A stretch of DNA of 64,000 bases from NCBI GenBank assembly GCA_034770075.1, contig CM068383.1, positions 50,177,222 through 50,241,221 on the forward strand, written 5' to 3'. A program made the position numbers and the translations under genes. This document shows, one piece after another, positions 1 to 9,041 of this stretch (its first letter is position 1; the number at the start of each line of letters is the position of its first letter). The notes beneath the pieces are model-generated. The model was not told the origin of the DNA. It did not search any database and was given only the letters and a program-made list of their open reading frames with translations. Source of the stretch: Aralia elata. Lineage: Eukaryota; Streptophyta; Magnoliopsida; Apiales; Araliaceae.

Positions 1-320
1 GCTGAGAGAGAGGCGGGAGCAGAAGGATCTGCAGATCGCCCACCTGAAGGCCAAACAGGAGGCCATGAAGTTCGAGGTTGGGTTGGAGGTGTCTGAGAGG
101 ATGCATGTTAGAGAGGCCTGGGTCAGGGAAGCCAGGAGGGCTGACAAGTTGGAGGCCAGAGCAGTGAGGATCGAGACCTTAGGTTTTGCCTTGGATGCCG
201 CCTACAGGAGGCCCCCGACTGAGGTAGGGGAGTCTAGCTAGCCGCTCTGTTCGTCGCAGGGTCATGGGTGGGGCATTCTCTTCTAGTCAGCAGGCACGGA
301 TTCGTCACGACGTGCAGTGA
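1..320 (+). pseudogene. Pre-gag coiled-coil ORF, C-terminal fragment
   Basis: The reading frame matches the last third of the E1 pre-gag protein: heptad-like Leu/Glu/Arg segments, then a segment equivalent to VRIETLGHALDAAYRRP and a basic tail ending at TGA 318-320. The N-terminal part is outside the window. Around 232-242 (GAGTCTAGCTAGCCGCTCTG) extra bases relative to E1 (GAGTCCAGTCGCTCTG) break the frame, so this copy is a pseudogene. It matters mainly as a third independent copy of the extra ORF also present in E1 and E2. Confidence 0.75.
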
Positions 321-723
321 CGTGATAGGATGGTTGTTTTGTCTTTAGTACAGTCAGTCTCACTTTTTGTTATATTAGGGACGTATTCATGTTTGTCTTG
401 TGAAACTCTATATTTATTTTCATGTTTGGGGTAGCAGTTAAACCCCAACTTTTGTTGTCTTGAGGGATGGAAAGTTAGGATCCCCCACTTTTGTCTTAGG
501 GGAATGTTTAATGATGGATAGGGCATGTAGTGGCGCATTTATAGAAGTATGCCACATGTTTAGTCTGAATGTAACAAACCGTGATATATAAATATAAATG
601 CAGATGTTTCACTTAAATCAAAGTGTTTGATAAATGTTTCTACTCTTGATCGCTGATTTTAATGACATATTGTGTAAAATATAAAACTATAGGTAAAAGT
701 CAGCGGTTTTTCCTTATCAAATC
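321..723 (+). other. Spacer between pre-gag ORF and gag (retroelement leader)
   Basis: No coding potential seen. The stretch parallels E1 13578-13975 on the other strand, including GGTAAAAGTCAGCGG just before the gag ATG, where CAG could serve as a 3' splice site. It is a conserved untranslated spacer rather than host intergenic DNA. Confidence 0.6.
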
Positions 724-781
724 ATGCCGCCGAGAGGAAGACCACGTAACCAGCGAGTCGAGGAGTCCGGAAGCGAGGTTA
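724..781 (+). pseudogene. gag N-terminal fragment
   Basis: ATG at 724 starts MPPRGRPRNQRVEES, matching the E1 gag N-terminus nearly residue for residue. The match ends after about 19 codons where the element is truncated near 781. Confidence 0.8.
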
Positions 782-1213
782 GAGTTTTGATCCGTAGTGA
801 CACTTTGCCACATTTACCATACTTAGTCAATTTAAGATAAATTGACTAATCTTACAAATTCATATCATAAAAAAATAATCATAGTAATAATAATAATATT
901 AATAATCATTTCTTAAAATATACATTTATTATAGTAATCATAATTTTTATAAATAATCATATATCTTTAGTATAAAAATTAATTTATTAATAGAATATAA
1001 TTTATAATTATCAACTATTTCTTTAATCAGAAATTTACTTGAAACCATATATGAAATAAATAAATATATATACATATTACATATTCGCATTCCTTTCCTT
1101 GCACACATCCCCATACTTGCATTAATATATAATAAAAATAATTTTATTATATAAAAAAAATTCATACGTAAAATTTCATATTTTAATATATCGAAAATCT
1201 TGGGTTATTACAA
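782..1213 (-). repeat. AT-rich stretch, possible decayed LTR
   Basis: About 430 bp of very AT-rich sequence with no open frame of substance. Its right end reads TGTAATAACCC on the minus strand (1213 downward), like the starts of the Tekay-type LTRs in this window (TGTAATACCC, TGTAATGCCC). No matching second end or target duplication was found, so the LTR call is tentative. Confidence 0.3.
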
Positions 1214-1690
1214 TATTAAGGAATCTACGATTCCTAATTATATTTAATTTTCAACTCCTAAGGAAAGTGTCAGGATATGATTCAACTTCCTCTCTTTAAG
1301 GAGATTCAGTTTGATCCCATTAAGGTATCTGTCCTAATGAAGAGTTCTATTTCCATACGAGGATGGACATGAAATTGGTGGTGTGATCACTATAAATACA
1401 AGGTTAAACCCTAATTTTCAGGTATCTAATTATTTTTTAGCACTAAAGCAATAAACCTCTATTGTTGAACCTTATTCAGCTTGTATTTATTCTCACACCA
1501 GAGCTATCCCCCGGCGGCCCAGATCGTCAGTTCTCTGAGTGTGTTCTCGTTTCTGTGCAGGATTTGGCACGTATTTAGTGATTGGACGCGTGACGAATTC
1601 TTGACGTTAACATCGTGCGCTTCATGGAATCCGTCTTCAGGTGGGGGTTGGGGGTTGAGAAGAAAGAAAACATTGTGGCTATTATAGAAT
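1214..1690 (+). other. Unassigned segment with a TATA-like promoter, LTR-like
   Basis: No gene recognised. CACTATAAATACAAGG near 1389-1404 is a good TATA context, followed by a C-rich, moderately structured stretch (CCCCCGGCGGCCCAG near 1509-1523). This resembles the promoter and R region of an LTR, but neither LTR ends nor an internal region could be identified. The rest, to the end of the glyoxal oxidase gene, shows nothing distinctive. Confidence 0.25.
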
Positions 1691-1792
1691 ATGCTAGATT
1701 TGCTTAGTTAAGAAGTAGTTAATATAAACAGTACTTTTACATTACATTACAGTCTTAGGTGATTATTGGTAACACCACTCGGAGTACATGCA

Positions 1793-1798
1793 TTTATT
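1793..1798 (-). terminator. Poly(A) signal of the glyoxal oxidase-like gene
   Basis: TTTATT on the plus strand is AATAAA on the minus strand, about 26 nt after the TAA stop at 1824-1826. Position and sequence fit a plant near-upstream polyadenylation element. Confidence 0.45.
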
Positions 1799-1823
1799 TA
1801 AATAAAGTACACAAACATATTAA

Positions 1824-3482
1824 TTACTGAATCTTCACCCACATAGCAGAACTAGGTATACCTGCATGCACCACAAACAACAAGTAGTACCCAGGTGGTG
1901 CAATTTCAGGTGTTGATGGACCAACAACTGATAATCTAATAACATCGAATTTAGAAGGCGAAAGCTCAACTAGCTTCAGCACCACCATCCTCTGATTCAT
2001 CGCAAACGAATGCGTTGTGAAGGATGGTGCAATGATTCTAGCTGATACAATCCCCATCTTAAGAAACGTGGGCACTCTGAAAATCACATTAAATGATTGA
2101 TTGTATCCCAAAACCTCGTCTATATACACAATTGTAGGGCGTATCTGGTCATATCCCTCAGCTAAGTAAGGTGGCAAAAAGGCCTCCAAGCTGAGATCGG
2201 TAGGGTACTGTACGCCAGAGAAGTTGTAAAACACATGTGGATTGCTTCCTCCAACTAGAACCCGTCCATCTGTTAGTAAAATCGCCGTTGAATGGTAAAG
2301 TCGTGGCCTACTAGCCGCTTTCATGACCCAGAACCGGCTATTTTCCGCACCCTTTGGATGGTAAATCACTGGCCTTGTCACCGGATTTCGTGCATTTTCC
2401 CAGCCAGCCGTACCAGATCCTGCACCATTGACAATAATTACATCACCGTTGGGAAGAAGTAACATATCTCCCATTACGCGACCTAACGGCATGGTTTCCG
2501 TTACCCAATTAGGGTTTTCATCACTAATCCTCAACCGTCCACAAGTAGAACATGCCCTTATAAACGTCCCAAGGATTGCACTTGGAAACCCATTGCGGGG
2601 TGCGCCACCGCATATCATGACCTCAATTACAATGGGTCCATTTTCATTTTCATCTATTGGAAGCAAGACAGATGAGCCCGAGCTAGGGTAGTTCCGCGGA
2701 TCATCTCCAGTAATGGAAGGGAATTCTCTCATGATACGATTTTTTTTGTAGTCTAACACTATTGATCTAGTGTTTGCGAAAATAAATAAGTTGCCATCAG
2801 GTAATAGGTGCACAAATGGATACAAGTTGTTTTCGCTTTCATCACTTGTTTCTCTAAGAAAATTGAGCCAATAAAAATGAGGTAACCCTTGGGCGCTTTT
2901 AGGATAAAACTCATAGTTGAATTGTCTCCGCCCACCTATGATAATAATACGTCCATCCGGAAGTATTTGGTTTGTGGCATACCATCTACGTTCGGACAAA
3001 TACCCAGGGAACTCAACCCAATCGCAACTTCCATCATTACACGGGTCTATCGTCCGAACAACGTGATCACCATCATTATATCCACCCGTTTGAACTAGGG
3101 TTCCATTTTGAAGGATAGCGCCGGAGGAGCACCACGTGTCTGTTTGCACCATCAAAGCTCGGAACGTGTTAGTTCCGATATCGTACATTATAGAGTGAGC
3201 GGAACAGTCTCTTTTCAGGATGACTTCCGACGAATCAATCCGGCAGTGGCCGCTAGGAAGAGAGAGATTAGAAGAACCAAAATCAGTCCTATCAAACATA
3301 ACTACTTTGTTGTTACGTAAAAGTTGCATATGCATGGCGGATATGCCGATACTTGCATGTAAGAGCTGCCATTCCCCTTGATTTCCAAGTAACTTTGGTA
3401 GCCATTGACTTACTGCCGGAGTACTAAATTGGGTTAAAAGTGAAACCAGAGACACATAGAAGGTGAGCAATCTGGAGGCCAT
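1824..3482 (-). CDS. GLOX-like: Glyoxal oxidase-like extracellular copper-radical oxidase
   Basis: An intact 552-residue single-exon ORF, close to the usual 540-620 residues of plant aldehyde oxidase GLOX proteins. Residues 1-25 form a hydrophobic signal peptide ending near AVS-Q, implying secretion to the apoplast. The copper-radical active site of the galactose/glyoxal oxidase family is complete: Cys118 (TWCSSG) and Tyr168 (RRWYAT) would form the thioether cofactor; Tyr396-His397 (RLYHST) and His491 (TTHSF) are the other copper ligands. A glyoxal-oxidase N-terminal kelch-type propeller (about 35-430) is followed by the DUF1929-type C-terminal domain (about 440-550). Family members oxidise aldehydes to acids with release of H2O2, often in anther or wall/defence contexts; the substrate here is unknown. 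The ATG at 3482 is chosen because it directly precedes the signal peptide. No retroelement interrupts it, and it is the only apparently functional host gene. Confidence 0.93.
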   Translation of the reverse strand: MASRLLTFYVSLVSLLTQFSTPAVSQWLPKLLGNQGEWQLLHASIGISAMHMQLLRNNKVVMFDRTDFGSSNLSLPSGHCRIDSSEVILKRDCSAHSIMYDIGTNTFRALMVQTDTWCSSGAILQNGTLVQTGGYNDGDHVVRTIDPCNDGSCDWVEFPGYLSERRWYATNQILPDGRIIIIGGRRQFNYEFYPKSAQGLPHFYWLNFLRETSDESENNLYPFVHLLPDGNLFIFANTRSIVLDYKKNRIMREFPSITGDDPRNYPSSGSSVLLPIDENENGPIVIEVMICGGAPRNGFPSAILGTFIRACSTCGRLRISDENPNWVTETMPLGRVMGDMLLLPNGDVIIVNGAGSGTAGWENARNPVTRPVIYHPKGAENSRFWVMKAASRPRLYHSTAILLTDGRVLVGGSNPHVFYNFSGVQYPTDLSLEAFLPPYLAEGYDQIRPTIVYIDEVLGYNQSFNVIFRVPTFLKMGIVSARIIAPSFTTHSFAMNQRMVVLKLVELSPSKFDVIRLSVVGPSTPEIAPPGYYLLFVVHAGIPSSAMWVKIQ

Positions 3483-3576
3483 AGTGTAGGTAAGGGAAAG
3501 AGAAGACTGTTGAAGAGTTGTTGGTGTAAGATTGGTACTGCAGTGAGGTTGGGAGATTGTAGGTATTGTGACATTA

Positions 3577-3608
3577 ATTAATAGTTATATGTATATATAA
3601 CTATTAAT
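3577..3608 (-). promoter_or_regulatory. TATA box within an inverted repeat, GLOX-like promoter
   Basis: On the minus strand TTATATATA (3600-3592) lies about 110 nt upstream of the GLOX-like ATG, allowing a start site near 3560 and a leader of about 80 nt. The TATA box is inside a perfect inverted repeat with 14-bp arms, ATTAATAGTTATAT and its complement, separated by GTAT. The promoter role is inferred from position. Confidence 0.5.
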
Positions 3609-4204
3609 ACATCTCCTTTTGTTTAGAATTTTTATAAACTAAAGAGAATGTGACAATAAAGTATGATTAATCATGTAAAGATGTGTAAGTTAGCATGAGA
3701 TAATTAAGGATAAATTCGAGGTCAGGTCAAAGCTCAAAGCTCAAAGGGACTGGCATAAAGTAGAAGTTAGTTTAATGAGAGCAGAAATTGGAGGTCACTA
3801 CCTCTGCAAGTCTAGAAAATTTAGTGAAGCCATCTTCACGTGATAAAGTCACTTGCAACTTTAGAGAAACGGCGCACCAGAGAAATATACTAATTTCACA
3901 TAGGCCATACAAAAAATAAATCTGTAAATCTTAATAAGTTACCTTTGTATTGTGGGGCGATCATGGTAGATCATAGGATGGTCTAGTGTATCGTAGGACG
4001 CTGCAGACATGTTAACTAACAAGGGGACTTGTTAACTAACAAGGGGACTGTCAAGAGCTTCACTAGTCAATCGTAGAGTCACTTCACTGATCATAGAATG
4101 ACTCTACCAAACTTGCTAAGGCACTACCAATCGTAGAGCTGTCATGACAGACCATAGGGTAGTTACAGGAACCGTAGAACAGATTGCATGAGTTCTTGAG
4201 TAAG
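3609..4204. other. Intergenic, with short direct repeats
   Basis: No gene seen. A 20-bp unit (GTTAACTAACAAGGGGACTT) is tandemly duplicated at 4011-4030 and 4031-4050. From about 3960 to 4190 a degenerate word of type ATCRTAGR recurs about seven times (GATCATAGG, ATCGTAGGA, ATCGTAGAG, ATCATAGAA, ATCGTAGAG, ACCATAGGG, ACCGTAGAA), spaced roughly 20-60 bp. It lies directly before a Tekay-type LTR and may be the remnant of a related element. Confidence 0.4.
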
Positions 4205-4916
4205 TGTAACGATCGCGGATCGTGGGTAGCTTTGTAACGCGAGCCTACGAATTTTATTGAATAAATTAAACTTTTATTTATATTATTACGTGTTATGTGT
4301 GTGAATATTTTATTACTACATATGATGTGTATGTGATAATTTTTGATTGATATTATTTTTATTGGAGTTGATTAAATCATTAGAGAAATAGCACTAAAAC
4401 GCTATTTACGCCAAGCCGCCTTTTCAATTTTATGACTTTTCATAATTTCGTCAAAGCGTTAATGAGAGGGGCTAATAATCCAAGTGTGGGATTTTATTTG
4501 AGCCCAATTGAATTTTTATTAGAGGCCCAATTGGTATTAAATTAGAAGTCCAAGAGTGGCCCAAGTTGAAGCCCAAAACCTATGGGTCAAGTCCATGACC
4601 CAAACCCGCACTCCATGACCCAAAACCCATAACCCATGAAGGGAAATGGGTTATGTAATCAGCTGAGAATTGGAGGAGGAAGAGTACGGGAGAAGGAGTG
4701 AAGAAGAGAGGATAAGAGAAGCAAGAACGTGGGTTGCATGAGTAGAAGCAAATTCTTGCATGTGGTAGAGGAAAAGGAAGGAGGAACAAATGGGGAGAAG
4801 GGAGGGGGATTACCCGGGCATGGAGAGGAGCAAAGCTCACTCTCCCAGCCATGGGGAGCTGATGCGGGAGAGCATGCTCAGCTCCTCCCACCTCCAAGAA
4901 CATCTGACCAATCCTC

Positions 4917-4924
4917 TATATATA
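4917..4924 (+). promoter_or_regulatory. LTR TATA box
   Basis: TATATATA in CCTCTATATATACTCC, the only strong TATA context in this LTR and placed as in the sister LTRs, about 170 nt before the donor-like site at 5089. Confidence 0.5.
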
Positions 4925-5711
4925 CTCCTCCATTTCATAGCTTCCATTCCTTTGATTTTTGCTAAGTTAGAAACTGAAAACTTGAGAGAAAATAGTGAAG
5001 AGAGTGTTCATGGGTGAATTGAGGAAGAAGAAAGAGTGTGGTAGCAGCTGCTATTTGATTCATTAACACCTTAGAACAAGCTCAAGAGGTATGCAATATA
5101 GAGCTTAGCTCATTTCCACATTCTTTCCAAGTTTCTAGTTTTGCTATGATTGCTTGTTGGAGTAATGTTGCTGAAATTGCTTGGTTGTTCATGAACGTGT
5201 GTATATGTTGTTAGCTCTGTATAAAGCTTGTTAATAATGTGTAAAAGTGGAACAATGAATGAGAATCAAACATATGCTTAAGGAATCAAGAAATGGACTG
5301 AAATGGACATTAGTGGACTGTTATTCATGTTTTGTTAATAATGAAGTTGTAATCATCTTGGTTTGGTTATGTGCATTGGTTGTGTATTGTTGGTATATGC
5401 CAAGAAGGTATGAGTAATGATTTCAATGGGAAATCTGGACTAGAGTATAATGAAACTCTACTCCAATGTGAGTTTTCAACTCATGCCCACCAACTATTTG
5501 GTTTAATGTCCAAGAGAATGATTTCTCTAAGGAACATGAGAATTAGAGATGATTAATTGATTAAATGATGTTAGGATGCCTAGCTCAGTTGTAAAAGCAT
5601 GTTTTGAGTCATATAGACTTGTTGTTTAATGGCTAAGAAGCAAATGGGACGGAATCATTGGTTTGGATTTTTGGGTTCTGCAGTAGCAGAACTTGAAAGT
5701 CCCTGGATGCA

Positions 5712-5807
5712 GAGTGGCGCAGCTGCGCCACTCCCAAGCATCGCACCTGCGCAGCTGCGCTGGGTTGCAGAGCTGGAAGTCCCTAGATTAGAGTGGCGCA
5801 GCTGCGC
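5712..5807. repeat. GC-rich palindrome cluster in LTR
   Basis: Three copies of a GCGCAGCTGCGC core in about 95 bp of otherwise AT-rich DNA. The first (5712-5733) is a perfect 22-bp palindrome with half-site GAGTGGCGCAG. The third (5791-5807) has the same left half and is cut by the E1 insertion. Confidence 0.85.
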
Positions 5808-8800
5808 TGTGACGCCCCCAAATTCGGGTCTCCAAATACCCGGATCTGGTCATCACGATCCAATACAAACATTCACCTCTACAACATATGATATCTAATA
5901 GTGCGGAATATAATAAACATACGTTGTTCATTACAAGGTGTTACTAGTCCCAGAATACAAATAACCTTAAACATTTACACAAAATCATACCCTAAATAGC
6001 CATTAGGGTTTAAATTACATTAACAGAAATTAACTATATGTAAATCTAAAATCTACTACATGAAGTCTATTACTTCATCCTTTCTTTTCCTTTGTTCTTC
6101 CCTGACGTCTCGGGTCTTTTCCTTTGTTCTTGCCTGTTTGCTCAGCTACAATTAAATCTTAGCTTTAATTACTTGACCTTGGATAACCTATCAGTTGGTA
6201 GAGTTGGTTTATTCATTAGCATTGCGTAATTATAAACAATTCACCGAATTTAATTACTACCTAGCCATCAGCTAACAAAATTTAATGGCCTCTAGTTATT
6301 ATTTAAGATAGACAATAGTTAGTCATGGTTACCTATCATTTGAGTACCCTTCTAAATGTGGGTTAAAATTCCTTATCTATCAGTTACAAGATAATTAATG
6401 AATTTAACATGATTTGATAATAACCAAATAGTAATTGATCCCTTACTTAATCTTTTATTTATTAAGGGCCACCGATAATCTTATTAATCTCCCTCATACT
6501 TAATCATTATTTCAGTAATGATTAAGTAGTTATTTATTATTAATAAATAATTCTTTTATTATTATTCGTACCTAATTATTAATAAGTATTATTTTAAGTA
6601 ATAACAATTAATTTTATCATTTGTTCATATTTAATTATTATTATTATTTAATAATTAAATATTTATAACACTAAATTATTAGGTGGGGTTGAATAATAAT
6701 TACATAGTTATTACCCTTATTTATTATTTATTGGGAGATAATGAATGATTATTAACTTTATCCATACTTGACTATTATTTACCAATAATCAAATATTTAA
6801 AATAAAATTTATTTTATTAACCTTATTCATTATTATTTAATATAAATTAAATAATAATTAACTATTTATTATCTTTATTTATTATTTATCGCTAAATAAT
6901 AAATAATTATTTGGAATTTATATTCATACTTATTTATTATCTAGTACTAACTAGACAATAGTTATTATAAATAAATAAATAACTATTTTATAAATTGTAT
7001 TCATTTATACCTTGAACAATAATTATATTCTTATTTTCTTTGTTTTATATAATAATTATTTCTTTACTGAAATCAAATGAGTTAGACAACCAACCTAGGA
7101 AAATATTTCAAGTATTACTAAGTCACTGCTATCGAATAATATAACGAGCTCCTACAATGTCTACTTCAAGTTGTCCAGATTTATCAATCATTGCAATAGA
7201 AAAATCCCAAACAGATTCATATGACACACTGAGTTGGGTTCTATAACTTGTTAAAGATTAATTGTTATATATACAAGACTGTTAATGAACACAATGAGCA
7301 CCAATCTGAAAAAAAAGAAATCTGGCCCAAACACACTACATTAGGCTTGGTTGCATTAACCAAGAATACAACACACATGTGTTCCAGTTTCTGTGAACAG
7401 CCCAGATTACTAGCTCATATTAAACAGGGGTTAAGTTTTGCATTCACAATGGTTGTTGACAGCACAATTGACTCTAATAAGGAACCATCCCATTCAGGCA
7501 TTATCACAGACATTTGGTAGGCAACTGAGACTCGGCTCAAGCCAACCATTGTTCCTTATTGAGCTGCCAGAGAAATACAACCCAAAAAGGAGCAACACAG
7601 CACAGTTTTGCCAAATCAATTCCAAACAAAATTAGCACATATTACAACTAATATCGTGTATTCATGGTTCAACCAACCAAAACATCAATACCAATTTAAT
7701 ACAGATTCCAAATTAAAACTAAACCACAAACAAAGAAATCTAATACTAGGTTTTTAAACCCTAACACTATCATACAAGGTCTGATTTTCAACCCAAGCAA
7801 TTACAACATTACACAGTGTAACTTAAATTAACAAAACCATTACAGTATTTTAACAATCTATTTCTATACCTTGTGTTTGATCGCGCCGCTGTCCTCCTCC
7901 TTCTCCCACAGTACACAACCCAGTTGGGCATCAACAGTGGCTTCTTGCTGCAATTACTTCCTCTGAGATTTTCGAACCCTAATTTCTAACTGAGAACTCT
8001 CAACAAAAGAATTGATGATTTCAGGGGTTTGGGGGTTTAATTTATAGTAAATCTTTTACCCAACTAGCTGGGTATTATCCCTAATTAACTGGTCATTGAC
8101 CGTCGGTAGGAAGGAGGGCTGTGATGGTGACTTACCGGCTGGCCTTTGAGCCGTGTGCCTCGCCGGTCACTTCGCCGAAAAGCTGGGACCTTTGGTCCGT
8201 TCGATTCTTCTGCTCAGTCGCTTCCTCAAACCCTCGATTAACCGCCGGTCGACGTTCCTCCCGTCCTTCGCTTGTCTGGTCGATTGCTTCACGTTGTCGC
8301 CGGCGTACGCCTGGCGACTCTTCCTTCAGTCAAATCGTTTCCCCCGTTCGATTGATTGAAAAGCCAGAGGTTATCTTGGTTGGGTTTGAGGGTATGAGCT
8401 CTGATTTGGCTAAATCCCCAAATTGATTTCCACCGGCCTCATATTACCCCATTTACGCTACCAGTTTCCCTTATCAGCTAGGAGATCCGACCCATGCCCC
8501 ATGATTTAACCCGACTGGACTAGGCGATTGGTTGGGCTCAACCCAAGGAAGTTGGGTTGGTTGGAAAAAAAAAATGGCCCAAAAGAAATAAAAAGAATTG
8601 GGCTGGGTCAACTAATAGAAATAAAAGAGATGGTCCAAATGAATTACCCACCTTATATTTTATCATTTTAAAATTAAATCCTTAACAAGTTAATTAAGTA
8701 TTTAAAGTATTTATTTTAACCATAATTCTTTATTTGAATTATTTAATACGATAATGATAAAATTATTTATTTAATTTTCCAAATTTGATGCCAATCAAAT

Positions 8801-8994
8801 GCTTAGGTTAACCCACTAATTTATTCAACCTACTAGTGAGCCCCCTTAAGGTAAGGAAAATTATTGAACCATATAGTTATTTAATTAAATAATAATTATT
8901 ACAGGGATCCAATTAAATTGGTAAAATTAATTAAAGTGAATTTCATTTATTAAAATAATTCGATACAATGTTTAAAAAATTTCTGGGCATTACA
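5808..8994 (-). repeat. E1 3' LTR (3187 bp)
   Basis: Runs on the minus strand from TGTAATGCCCAG at 8994 (directly after the polypurine tract) to GGGCGTCACA at 5808, so it has TG...CA ends. Inside are a TATA box (8046-8036), a donor-like AAG/GTATAG (intron side from 7869), an acceptor-like TTTAATTGTAG (ending 6146) and a short Lys-rich frame ending at TAA 6072-6070. The middle (6200-7100) is very AT-rich and made largely of TTATTAAT-like words. Small ORFs within it (for example 7248-7520 or 8121-8426, plus strand) are unsupported. Confidence 0.9.
8036..8046 (-). promoter_or_regulatory. E1 LTR TATA box
   Basis: TATAAATTAAA on the minus strand, about 170 nt upstream of the donor-like site at 7869; it would drive transcription towards decreasing coordinates. 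In the 5' LTR the equivalent region is missing. Confidence 0.5.
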
Positions 8995-9008
8995 TCCTCT
9001 CCCTCTTA
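8995..9008 (-). other. E1 polypurine tract
   Basis: TAAGAGGGAGAGGA on the minus strand directly abuts the TGTAATGCCC start of the 3' LTR, the normal place for plus-strand priming in Ty3/gypsy elements. Confidence 0.85.
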
Positions 9009-9041
9009 TAAAAATTCCGTCCTCGGAATTTCAATCTAAGG

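Larger units (their letters stand above)
1..781 (+). mobile_element. Truncated Tekay-type chromovirus fragment (pre-gag ORF to gag start)
   Basis: The segment aligns by eye, in reverse complement, with about 13535-14330 of element E1: tail of the pre-gag coiled-coil ORF, the non-coding spacer, then the gag start beginning MPPRGRPRNQ at 724. Similarity stops near 781 (AAGCGAGGTT, then unrelated AT-rich DNA), so the copy is broken there; its upstream part lies outside the window. It is in the opposite orientation to E1, giving a pair of inverted repeats about 13 kb apart. Confidence 0.85.
4205..5807 (+). mobile_element. Tekay-type LTR, front part, interrupted by E1
   Basis: Begins TGTAACGATC, like other LTRs of this group (TGTAA start). 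It has a TATA box TATATATA at 4917-4924, a donor-like CAAGAG/GTATGC at 5089 about 165 nt downstream, and a cluster of GC-rich palindromes at 5712-5807, all in the same order as the LTRs of E1 and E2. The sequence is cut at 5807 inside a GCGCAGCTGCGC palindrome, where the E1 3' LTR starts. The missing back part was not found in the window. Confidence 0.65.

Noticed and set aside
947..1165. 72-residue ORF in AT-rich DNA
   Set aside because: Low-complexity Ile/Tyr/Leu-rich reading of an AT-rich stretch, with no recognisable domain.
4580..5017. Overlapping ORFs of 75-107 residues around 4.6-5.0 kb
   Set aside because: They fall on both strands of a purine-rich LTR leader, which gives open frames by composition alone.
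8121..8426. Arg/Ser-rich ORF on the plus strand (101 residues)
   Set aside because: It lies antisense to the promoter/R region of the E1 3' LTR; no family resemblance and no copy elsewhere to test it.
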